From: 2-01-FULL-39-28 sp964436165 | GTDB taxonomy: Bacteria; Patescibacteriota; Minisyncoccia; 2-02-FULL-40-12; GWA2-44-9 | Assembly: GCA_964436165.1 (NCBI GenBank) | Contig: CAYTBY010000032.1 | Location: 1 to 10,396 of the forward strand | Reading direction: 5' to 3' | DNA: 10,396 bases | In this document: positions 5,196 through 10,396 of the stretch, in pieces | Numbering within the stretch: position 1 is the stretch's first letter | Layout: each line of letters opens with the position of its first letter | Translations under genes and position numbers: made by a program | Notes under the pieces: generated by a model | The model's input: the letters and a program-made list of their open reading frames with translations, nothing else | What the model was told of the DNA's origin: nothing | Database searches by the model: none

Positions 5196-6020
5196 TTATT
5201 TTTTAATACCAACTGGCCCATTAAACCACCAGGGTATCTCATTTTTAATAACGCTTTGTGTATATACTTTTAGCTCTTCTAGCTCCTGGTAGCTAAGAGG
5301 TGTGAATTTACTAGCAATATCAATATCCTTCTCCAATTCAGCTACTGTTCGTGGGCCAACTAGCAAGGTTGAAGTTGGCAAGGACAAGGAATATCTTAAT
5401 GCTTTATCGGCAACAACTCCCATGCTACTGCCTCCAAAAACTAATATACCAACTACCGCCATATCACGGTTTACTTTTTCAATAATATACTCGAAACTAT
5501 TCTTAATTGCATTGATAATTCCCAGCGGCATCATAACCACATCGAATTTATATCTTCCCAAACTGGCCTCTAGTATTTTGGGGTCAAAGTGATTAGTAAT
5601 ACCGATATATTTAATTATACCCTCATTGTTTAGTTCCTCTACCGCTCTAATCGCTCCGTTATCAGAAAAGGCAAGCTCCAAAGCTTCGGTCGTATCTATT
5701 GAGTGGAGTTGAACTAAATCTACTTTACCTAAACGTCCAATACTGCCTTTAATTTCTTCCTTCGCTTCGTCATAACTCCTAGAGAGAACTTTGGTTGCAA
5801 TCAAAACTTCTTCCATTCTATCACCGAGTGCTTCGTGGATTATCTTCTCGTTTAAGCCATCTTCGTAGGACGGAGCAACATCAAAATAATTTATACCGGA
5901 CCGAAAAGCCATCTCAACAATCTTTACTCCTTCTGACACGCTCATGGCGCTAAGAAATCCCCCACCCAAACCCAATCTGCTAACCAATCTATTTGTACTA
6001 CCAAATTTTCTATATTCCAT
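5196..6020 (-). CDS. Aldo/keto reductase
   Basis: Aldo/keto reductases are TIM-barrel enzymes that reduce aldehydes or ketones with NAD(P)H in the cytoplasm. The 274-residue product has the complete catalytic tetrad: D47 and Y52 in NYFDVAPSYEDG, K77 in IATK, and H106 in VQLHS. A later barrel strand reads YIGITNH (about 136-142), and LLVGPRTVAEL near the C-terminus is the usual cofactor-binding region. The length is somewhat below the common 300-340, in line with short bacterial members that lack the long C-terminal loop, so the substrate cannot be predicted. ATG 6020 is the only plausible start; it has no clear ribosome binding site. A 13-bp palindrome (6037-6049) lies just upstream and could be a control site. 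The YdcF-like gene follows after 2 bp and probably shares its transcript. Confidence 0.93.
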   Translation of the reverse strand: MEYRKFGSTNRLVSRLGLGGGFLSAMSVSEGVKIVEMAFRSGINYFDVAPSYEDGLNEKIIHEALGDRMEEVLIATKVLSRSYDEAKEEIKGSIGRLGKVDLVQLHSIDTTEALELAFSDNGAIRAVEELNNEGIIKYIGITNHFDPKILEASLGRYKFDVVMMPLGIINAIKNSFEYIIEKVNRDMAVVGILVFGGSSMGVVADKALRYSLSLPTSTLLVGPRTVAELEKDIDIASKFTPLSYQELEELKVYTQSVIKNEIPWWFNGPVGIKK

Positions 6021-6036
6021 GGGCTATTAACACTTA

Positions 6037-6049
6037 TTTAATCATTAAA
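6037..6049. promoter_or_regulatory. Small palindrome before the aldo/keto reductase gene
   Basis: TTTAATCATTAAA is a perfect odd palindrome (6-bp arms around C6043), 17 bp upstream of the ATG at 6020. It could be an operator or overlap a promoter, but AT-rich palindromes of this size also arise by chance. Confidence 0.25.
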
Positions 6050-6081
6050 CAGCTGATAAGTCGACAGCGGTTTATTCCAAC

Positions 6082-6103
6082 AAAAACCCGGCGCTAGGCC
6101 GGA
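6082..6103 (-). terminator. Terminator of the cysteine protein gene
   Basis: On the - strand CCGGC (6102-6098) pairs with GCCGG (6092-6088) around a 5-nt loop and runs into a T tract (6086-6082). It begins directly after the stop codon at 6104-6106, separating this gene from the aldo/keto reductase gene. Confidence 0.6.
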
Positions 6104-6358
6104 TTAGGTTTTGCTACGTTTCTGGAATTGATTACAACCAAACTCCCTTCTTGTGATAACCCCGATTAACTCGGATACCGGCCAGTGTGTATGCTCAACT
6201 CCCGTTAAGGCAATCATTTTATCTTTCGAATAGGGATACCAGCATTTAGCAACAATGTGGCACTTGCCCACTTTAGCAAGCGGGGTAACACCAAATTGTT
6301 TATCAAGCATACCAAACCCAGCCGTATCCCAATGTTTACAGTCGCCGCATGTTTTCAT
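6104..6358 (-). CDS. Small cysteine-rich protein, putative metal binder
   Basis: The 84-residue protein opens with CGDCKHW: C4 and C7 form a CxxC pair followed by aromatic residues. C33, C39 and C75 complete a set of five Cys, the last in FGCNQF just before the C-terminus. This CxxCxxW ... GxC ... FGCxQF pattern recurs in small bacterial and phage proteins of unknown function and suggests one structural zinc site, using four Cys or three Cys plus a His. It has no signal peptide or membrane helix. The start at 6358 is set by a near-perfect AAGGAGG, 6 nt away; the frame also opens at a GTG (6394), but that lies upstream of the predicted -10 box. With its own promoter and terminator it appears to be a single-gene unit, perhaps well expressed. 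The function is unknown. Confidence 0.8.
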   Translation of the reverse strand: MKTCGDCKHWDTAGFGMLDKQFGVTPLAKVGKCHIVAKCWYPYSKDKMIALTGVEHTHWPVSELIGVITRREFGCNQFQKRSKT

Positions 6359-6364
6359 ATTAAT

Positions 6365-6371
6365 CCTCCTT
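6365..6371 (-). promoter_or_regulatory. Strong ribosome binding site (AAGGAGG)
   Basis: Read on the - strand, AAGGAGG stands 6 nt before the ATG at 6358. It is the strongest Shine-Dalgarno sequence in the window and decides the start of the cysteine-rich protein. Confidence 0.88.
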
Positions 6372-6384
6372 AAAAAACTGATTA

Positions 6385-6413
6385 ATACTACCACTCGATA
6401 TTATTTTTTTCAA
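6385..6413 (-). promoter_or_regulatory. Predicted sigma-70 promoter for the cysteine protein
   Basis: On the - strand a -35 box TTGAAA (6413-6408) and a -10 box TAGTAT (6390-6385) are separated by 17 bp. The start of transcription would fall near 6378, giving a leader of about 20 nt that includes the AAGGAGG. Confidence 0.55.
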
Positions 6414-6468
6414 GGAAGCAGATAGTTTTTAGCAGCCATTTCTATTTAGAAACCTTTGAGCAACTTTA

Positions 6469-6497
6469 TCCGCCATCCGCCAACTGGCGGAGGCGGA
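6469..6497. repeat. GC-rich hairpin repeat between genes
   Basis: TCCGCC (6469-6474) and TCCGCCA (6476-6482) pair with TGGCGGA (6485-6491) and GGCGGA (6492-6497), 13 bp in all, with one bulged A and a 2-nt centre. The arms are themselves direct repeats of TCCGCC. It resembles a TCCGCC/GGCGGA palindromic repeat that is frequent in CPR genomes (from memory). It lies in the 290-bp gap 6359-6650. Confidence 0.65.
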
Positions 6498-6517
6498 CAA
6501 ATTCGAGATAATTTTGA

Positions 6518-6585
6518 TATTTTCTTATGAATACAAAATCGGGATGTAGTCCCTCGAAGGGACCCAATTTTTATTCAAGAAAATG
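6518..6585. other. Long imperfect inverted repeat, possible structured RNA or terminator region
   Basis: TGAATA (6528-6533) pairs with TATTCA (6572-6577), AAAAT with ATTTT next, then GGG with CCC, leading to an inner stem GTCCC (6549-6553) / GGGAC (6559-6563). Outside, TTTC and GAAA strands near 6521 and 6580 can extend it. The whole forms a hairpin of about 65 nt with small bulges. It lies 65-130 bp beyond the stop of the glycosyltransferase gene and might end that transcript. No reading frame is seen here, and nothing else is recognisable in 6414-6650. Confidence 0.4.
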
Positions 6586-6650
6586 ATAAATTATCGATGG
6601 ATTTGTTAATGTTGCGAACCGGTTGAAAAATAGGAATGGCGAGAGAAAAA

Positions 6651-8210
6651 CTATTTCCTAATCTTTGGGGTAACCCAGAATCCCATATACTTGCCAAGCA
6701 TCAGACGGGTTTGGGCTTCGAGGCCAGGGAGAAGACCGAGACCGATGGTAGTAACTGGGAATAAAATCCACTGGAGAACCATCCAAAGATATTTGAATTT
6801 ACCGAATTTTGGCGGACGAGGCGGTAATAAGATTATCGATAGAGTTGCTGTTGAGATCAAACCGACCATCGCCAAGGTCATTATAAATCTCGTAATGTAG
6901 GGGAGATTAAAAGATAAAACCGTCTCGTTAAACGCCGGCCCGCCGACAATCACCGGCAACCAGCCAAGCAAAAATATTATAAGAGCATTTGTCGCCCAGG
7001 AATGGAATCCTTCGATTATAAAAAATCCGTATTTCCATTTTTTAAATTTTGGGATTAATTTATTTTTCCAAAATCCGAAAAGGAAATACGGCACATTTTC
7101 AACGCCATATCCCCACCGTCTTTGCTGTTTATAAACATTCTTGAATGTTTGCCAAGTGGTATGAGCAACGTTGGCATCCATCGAGACGGGGTAATACAGC
7201 GGAACAACTCTATAATCGCCATCGTATCTTAAAAAACACTGCCAGAAGATTCTTGAGTCTTCCGAAACCATATTCTTTTGCCAGAAACCAACATCAACAA
7301 GCGCTTGCCAGGGCATAGAGTGGGATGAAAAAGTTGTTGCCGTTTCATGTTTCTCCTGCTTGATCGTGTGCCAGAAAGTAGCCGAAAAGGCCACCACCCT
7401 GGCAAACGATGGCGCTTCCCAAATGTTATTTATATAGAGCGGTATCGGCTGATACGAAGCCCGTAGCGGATTCTCTGTGGTTAGGAAGGCATGAGTTAAT
7501 ATTCCAAAATAGTCAGGAAAAATAACCGTATCAATATCGAAATTAGAAACCAAAATTCGATTATAGCTTATTTCTAACGGATCTATTATCTTCTCTTTAA
7601 CTACTTGGGCAGCGTAAGCAGTATTTGAACCTTTACCCGGGAGTTCATCGGGCAAATTGGCCGGGTGCATGACAGATATAAAGCGATGAAACTTTGAAGC
7701 GTAGGTCTTCTCTACTTCCCTAACCACCGCTTCTGTCATCTCCCCTCCCCTTTCTTCCCAGCATAGAACCACAATCATTTTTTCTTTTGGGTAATTCGCT
7801 CTTACTAAACCTTCCATCGTTGCCAAGACCAAAGAAATATCTTCTTTGTAGAGTGGTAGAAAAATCAAATGGTAGATGTCTGTCCAAGACTTTATACTAG
7901 GTTGTAGATTGTAGGTTGTAGATTGTAGATTACTTAATCGTTCTAGCCAGTTAACCCTCATGTTATCTCTCAGCTTGTTATATGAAACACGGAGGTGGAG
8001 AGAAAGATAAACCGTCTTTATTAACCAATAAACATCAAAAATAATTATAAAAACGGCCACAAAAACCGGAAAAATAAAAGAAAGAATAATTATGAATCCG
8101 AGCGTAACCCAAGCCAAAATACCCGGCATCATTTCAAAAACCCGGTATAGATTCTTATCTCGGCCCCTACCCAAATCCCCCGCCCGCCCGATATGAAGGT
8201 ATAAATACAT
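6651..8210 (-). CDS. Membrane glycosyltransferase, family 2 (processive type)
   Basis: This is a GT2 enzyme of the cellulose-synthase-like architecture, expected to build or extend a polysaccharide at the cytoplasmic membrane. Counting from the ATG at 8210 (519 residues), a membrane hairpin lies at about 30-66. The catalytic domain has PLYKED near 119-124, a KGSN segment at 193-196, the metal-binding DID at 225-227, the catalytic-base ED in SEDSR at 317-318, and QQRRW at 362-366. Three more hydrophobic segments follow at about 398-422, 436-462 and 474-497. The sugar and product cannot be told. A TTG at 8240 adds 10 residues, but it directly abuts the terminator of the upstream AAA+ gene; neither start has a good ribosome binding site. 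Residues 94-103 (NLQSTTYNLQ) come from a 7-bp tandem repeat and look like an in-frame insertion between the membrane hairpin and the catalytic domain. Confidence 0.92.
   Translation of the reverse strand: MYLYLHIGRAGDLGRGRDKNLYRVFEMMPGILAWVTLGFIIILSFIFPVFVAVFIIIFDVYWLIKTVYLSLHLRVSYNKLRDNMRVNWLERLSNLQSTTYNLQPSIKSWTDIYHLIFLPLYKEDISLVLATMEGLVRANYPKEKMIVVLCWEERGGEMTEAVVREVEKTYASKFHRFISVMHPANLPDELPGKGSNTAYAAQVVKEKIIDPLEISYNRILVSNFDIDTVIFPDYFGILTHAFLTTENPLRASYQPIPLYINNIWEAPSFARVVAFSATFWHTIKQEKHETATTFSSHSMPWQALVDVGFWQKNMVSEDSRIFWQCFLRYDGDYRVVPLYYPVSMDANVAHTTWQTFKNVYKQQRRWGYGVENVPYFLFGFWKNKLIPKFKKWKYGFFIIEGFHSWATNALIIFLLGWLPVIVGGPAFNETVLSFNLPYITRFIMTLAMVGLISTATLSIILLPPRPPKFGKFKYLWMVLQWILFPVTTIGLGLLPGLEAQTRLMLGKYMGFWVTPKIRK
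7901..7928. repeat. Seven-base tandem repeat inside the glycosyltransferase gene
   Basis: On the + strand the heptamer RTTGTAG occurs four times in a row (GTTGTAG, ATTGTAG, GTTGTAG, ATTGTAG), with a fifth partial unit after it. It encodes part of the NLQSTTYNLQ stretch of the protein. Similar heptamer runs are scattered through CPR genomes, as I recall. Confidence 0.85.
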
Positions 8211-8243
8211 CAAATACAATCTAGCACGGATCGGCCTCAAGAT

Positions 8244-8280
8244 AAAATAAAAAGCCCGCCCCTAATTCGAGGCAAGGCTT
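8244..8280 (-). terminator. Terminator of the AAA+ gene
   Basis: On the - strand AAGCC (8280-8276) pairs with GGCTT (8256-8252), then GCCTC with GGGGC after a small internal loop, with GAATTA as the loop. The run TTTTTATTTT follows. The hairpin starts within the stop codon of the AAA+ gene, so the glycosyltransferase downstream probably needs its own promoter or depends on read-through. Confidence 0.65.
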
Positions 8281-9793
8281 AGTTAAACTCAAAACTAATT
8301 TTTAAATTCTTGACTAACACCCTCACTCTTCCTTTAAAATTTTTCCTCTTAGCCAACTCTCTTCCCAGAGGAATTTTAACTAATGACTTAAGCTTATGGC
8401 TTAGGAGTCTGGCGCCAACTTCGGGACGATGGAGGCTTTGCTCAATAACAGTTTTTTTAACGTCGTCATCAACCTCAAGTTCTATATCCCTTGACATTAG
8501 GGCAATCTGGAAAAGCTCGACCTGATAATCAACGATCCCACGAAAACCTTCGAGAGATAGGGGTCTAAAGACAATGATATCATCTATTCTCCCCCTGAAT
8601 TCTGGGGAAAAAGTTTTTTCAAGCTCTTTTTCCGCAATATTTAATATTTTTTTCTCTAAATCATCTAAATTATCCTGTTCTAACTTTCCCCCACTAAGCT
8701 TATTTTTACTAGAAGAACCGCTAAAACCAAAAATTTTTCTTCCTTTCATCGTATCGCCAATCAGATTTGCACCCACGTTCCCGGTCAAAACAATAAAGGC
8801 ATCACTTAAATCTGTAACCTTATTATTTGCAAGTGTTACTTTTCCGTCTTCTGTAATTTCAAGCAGAAGGTCGTGGAGAGTTTTATTGCCTTTTTCAATT
8901 TCATCAAAAAGAATCACAATTTTTGGCAATGCCCCTGGTATAGACTGGGGGGCAACAGCCAAAGACTCATCCGCCTTTGTTGTTTTAATCATCTCACTAA
9001 GATAGCCCTGGTGGTAAGCCGCTTTCTCCAACTCCTGATACCCAAGTTCGTGCATCTTTACTAGACCCTTAGTTGTTGCATATAACTCGATAAGAAGAGC
9101 CATGTTGCCAAGGGGATCCCGAATATCTTGCTCAATAACACTCATTGAGTCTTTAGTAATTAAAGCAGCAATTGCCTCTTTAATACTGCGGTCACCCAAC
9201 AACTCATGGAGTGATTTTTCACCCACTTCACTGCCACCACCATGAAGAAGCTTGTCATAAGTTCCCAAAAAATTAATTAAGCTCATGTTGGTTTCTATTC
9301 TGTCCTTAACATCTAAAAGATGCGCCTCTAAAGATCTGATAACGGACAAGAGCTTCTTACTCTGATAACTAAGCTGATCTATCATGCTTTTTTTGACAGG
9401 GACATCTGTCTTCTTTCGGATTACCTTGCTATCAATATATTCCCTAGACAATACGGGATTTTGATCAAAACCGATGTAACTGTGGGGAGCGCCGATAATT
9501 GAATGGATCATGTGGGGTTGGCTAAAGCCAACACATGGTATTTTAATCAAAGAATTTTCACTTCCAGAAAAATATGCCGCCATAAGCCGGGCCATTTCTG
9601 TCTTACCAACACCGCTTGGCCCTAAAAACAGAAAGGTGCCTAAGGGACCTTTTCTCTGCTCCAAGTCTCGTAAAGTAATAGCATACTCGTAAGTTCGACA
9701 CACCGCGTCAATAGCCTTTGACTGGCCCTTTAGCCTTTTTTCTAGGTATCTCCTGAAACGAGTAACTTCATCAATCGAAAAATCTTCAGCCAT
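8279..9793 (-). CDS. Single-ring ClpA/ClpC-type AAA+ ATPase with large insertion
   Basis: The 504-residue protein is one AAA+ domain of the ClpA/B/C second-ring type plus the small C-terminal domain; the Clp N-domain and first ring are absent. Numbered from ATG 9793: Walker A GPSGVGKT 58-65, pore-loop-like IGAPHSYIGF with Y106, Walker B ILFDEIE with D297/E298, sensor 1 N339, arginine finger R402 in PEFRGRID, and sensor 2 GAR with R462. Two things are unusual. Some 170 residues (about 118-288), mostly helical with heptad-like stretches, separate the pore loop from Walker B, where the family has about 15. After sensor 1 the sequence KIFGF (353-357) stands where ClpC has the VGF loop that docks ClpP. 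A role in unfolding proteins for ClpP is therefore possible. AAGGAG fixes the start; a GTG at 9829 overlaps the promoter region. No ClpP gene is present here. Confidence 0.9.
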   Translation of the reverse strand: MAEDFSIDEVTRFRRYLEKRLKGQSKAIDAVCRTYEYAITLRDLEQRKGPLGTFLFLGPSGVGKTEMARLMAAYFSGSENSLIKIPCVGFSQPHMIHSIIGAPHSYIGFDQNPVLSREYIDSKVIRKKTDVPVKKSMIDQLSYQSKKLLSVIRSLEAHLLDVKDRIETNMSLINFLGTYDKLLHGGGSEVGEKSLHELLGDRSIKEAIAALITKDSMSVIEQDIRDPLGNMALLIELYATTKGLVKMHELGYQELEKAAYHQGYLSEMIKTTKADESLAVAPQSIPGALPKIVILFDEIEKGNKTLHDLLLEITEDGKVTLANNKVTDLSDAFIVLTGNVGANLIGDTMKGRKIFGFSGSSSKNKLSGGKLEQDNLDDLEKKILNIAEKELEKTFSPEFRGRIDDIIVFRPLSLEGFRGIVDYQVELFQIALMSRDIELEVDDDVKKTVIEQSLHRPEVGARLLSHKLKSLVKIPLGRELAKRKNFKGRVRVLVKNLKISFEFN

Positions 9794-9798
9794 GAATA

Positions 9799-9804
9799 CT
9801 CCTT
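9799..9804 (-). promoter_or_regulatory. Ribosome binding site of the AAA+ gene
   Basis: AAGGAG on the - strand lies 5 nt before the ATG at 9793 and favours this start over the GTG at 9829, which has no such site. Confidence 0.8.
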
Positions 9805-9830
9805 TTTTAAAAGACCTCGTCTTACTCACC

Positions 9831-9858
9831 AGTATAAATAAACTGCCTATAAAATCAA
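9831..9858 (-). promoter_or_regulatory. Predicted sigma-70 promoter of the AAA+ gene
   Basis: On the - strand the -35 box TTGATT (9858-9853) and the -10 box TATACT (9836-9831, five of six consensus bases) are 16 bp apart. Transcription would begin near 9824, downstream of the terminator of the preceding gene, with a leader of about 30 nt. Confidence 0.6.
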
Positions 9859-9860
9859 AT

Positions 9861-9885
9861 AAAAAATACTGCCCAGAGAGCAGTA
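9861..9885 (-). terminator. Terminator of the right-hand unknown gene
   Basis: On the - strand TACTGC (9885-9880) pairs with GCAGTA (9872-9867) around a 7-nt loop, followed by six T (9866-9861). It starts 7 bp after the stop codon at 9893-9895. Confidence 0.85.
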
Positions 9886-9892
9886 CGAAAGT

Positions 9893-10282
9893 TTAGATTT
9901 TAAGCTTTGAGTAAACCTTACTGAAGTTTTTTTGATTTGCCATTTCTCGTGATAAAACTGCAACGTCAAAAAATAAATTTGACCCATGGGTTAGTTTAAA
10001 TTCATCGGCTAAAATTCTCGCCGCTTCAGTACAGCTATCGTACCGACCGCTAAGGCCACCGGGTTCCTTTAGTCCATCGTGGGGGCTGGGAATGAAACCG
10101 GTATTATTAGATAAACCGTAGTCTCCCTTAAAATCGATTCTGAAGATTTCATCGTCGTCAGCTTCGAAGCCCAACTTTACTATCATAACCTCACATAGCA
10201 AGTAACTACTGTCAGCCAAGTTTCTATATCTGCTCCTGATCGACTCCGATACGGCACTGACTGTATCGTTTAAGACCCTCAT
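9893..10282 (-). CDS. Hypothetical protein of unknown family
   Basis: I do not recognise this 129-residue soluble protein. It has no signal peptide or membrane helix. The N-terminal half looks helical (MRVLNDTVSAVSESIRSRYR and a leucine/valine-rich stretch to about 38). A DDDEIFRIDFKGDYG segment then looks like beta strand, a Gly/Pro/Asn-rich loop follows (58-80), and two helices end the chain. The ATG at 10282 has no ribosome binding site. The open frame continues upstream for 33 further codons with protein-like content (YKSVSAFAKTKAFIDLSLGD) back to a TGA. AAGGGAG at 10365-10359 stands 7 nt before an in-frame ATT at 10351, so the true start may be that rare codon, giving 152 residues. A strong terminator follows the stop. 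Its upstream neighbour is outside the window, and no function is proposed. Confidence 0.6.
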   Translation of the reverse strand: MRVLNDTVSAVSESIRSRYRNLADSSYLLCEVMIVKLGFEADDDEIFRIDFKGDYGLSNNTGFIPSPHDGLKEPGGLSGRYDSCTEAARILADEFKLTHGSNLFFDVAVLSREMANQKNFSKVYSKLKI

Positions 10283-10396
10283 ATCGCCCAGAGATAAATC
10301 GATAAAAGCTTTGGTTTTAGCAAAAGCTGAAACGCTCTTATAGCTGTGAATTACGAAACTCCCTTTTCTCTTAATTATTCGTCAACTCAAAATCAG

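Noticed and set aside
6359..6394. GTG start 12 codons upstream for the cysteine protein
   Set aside because: It falls upstream of the predicted -10 box; the ATG at 6358 is preceded by AAGGAGG at the right distance.
7901..7928. CRISPR-like direct repeats
   Set aside because: The units are 7 bp with no spacers; this is a microsatellite. No CRISPR-type repeat-spacer pattern was seen anywhere in the window.
8574..9005. 143-codon open frame on the + strand within the AAA+ gene
   Set aside because: It lies wholly antisense to the AAA+ motifs, has a Ser/Phe-rich shadow composition and shows no family resemblance.
8279..9793. AAA+ gene as full ClpB disaggregase
   Set aside because: Only one ATPase ring is present, the N-domain and first ring are missing, and the loop after sensor 1 matches ClpC rather than ClpB.
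9794..9829. GTG start 12 codons upstream for the AAA+ protein
   Set aside because: It lies at the predicted transcription start and -10 region, with no ribosome binding site; the ATG at 9793 has AAGGAG.

Overview
The window looks like a piece of a small, AT-rich bacterial chromosome from the Candidate Phyla Radiation (Patescibacteria, Parcubacteria-like). This is inferred from three things: the style of the proteins (a DxD/ED/QxxRW membrane glycosyltransferase, a solitary GIY-YIG nuclease and a one-ring Clp-like ATPase, all of kinds I know from CPR genomes), the compact layout, and short palindromic or microsatellite repeats sitting inside reading frames. No rRNA or other taxonomic marker is present, so the assignment is provisional.

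Layout. On the + strand, positions 127-462 encode a small protein built from two copies of a 35-residue unit and closed by a clear terminator. A 257-bp non-coding stretch with three hairpins follows, then a two-helix membrane protein (720-1328), a pair of abutting hairpins (1347-1386), a GIY-YIG protein (1410-1676) and a tRNA-Arg with anticodon GCG (1683-1754). Antisense to the 3' end of that tRNA is the C-terminal stump of a large serine recombinase (1677-2075). Next come a tRNA-Gly-like scrap and a 15-bp perfect terminator hairpin. This block reads as an old integration scar. recG (2260-4446) follows and carries two in-frame, repeat-like insertions.

From 4450 to the right edge all genes are on the - strand. 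In transcription order from the right they are: an unknown protein (9893-10282, possibly starting further upstream), a ClpA/C-type AAA+ ATPase with a roughly 170-residue insertion (8279-9793), a processive-type GT2 glycosyltransferase (6651-8210), a five-cysteine small protein (6104-6358), and an aldo/keto reductase followed 2 bp later by a DUF218/YdcF protein (6020-4450). Terminators after the unknown protein, the AAA+ gene and the cysteine protein suggest mostly single-gene transcription units. The reductase-YdcF pair is the only likely operon.

The most interesting points are the AAA+ protein (one ring, large insertion before Walker B, a ClpC-like FGF loop that may dock ClpP) and the repeated evidence that short repeats have entered reading frames in recG, the glycosyltransferase and the YdcF gene without destroying them. 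No CRISPR array, intact mobile element or complete defence system was seen.
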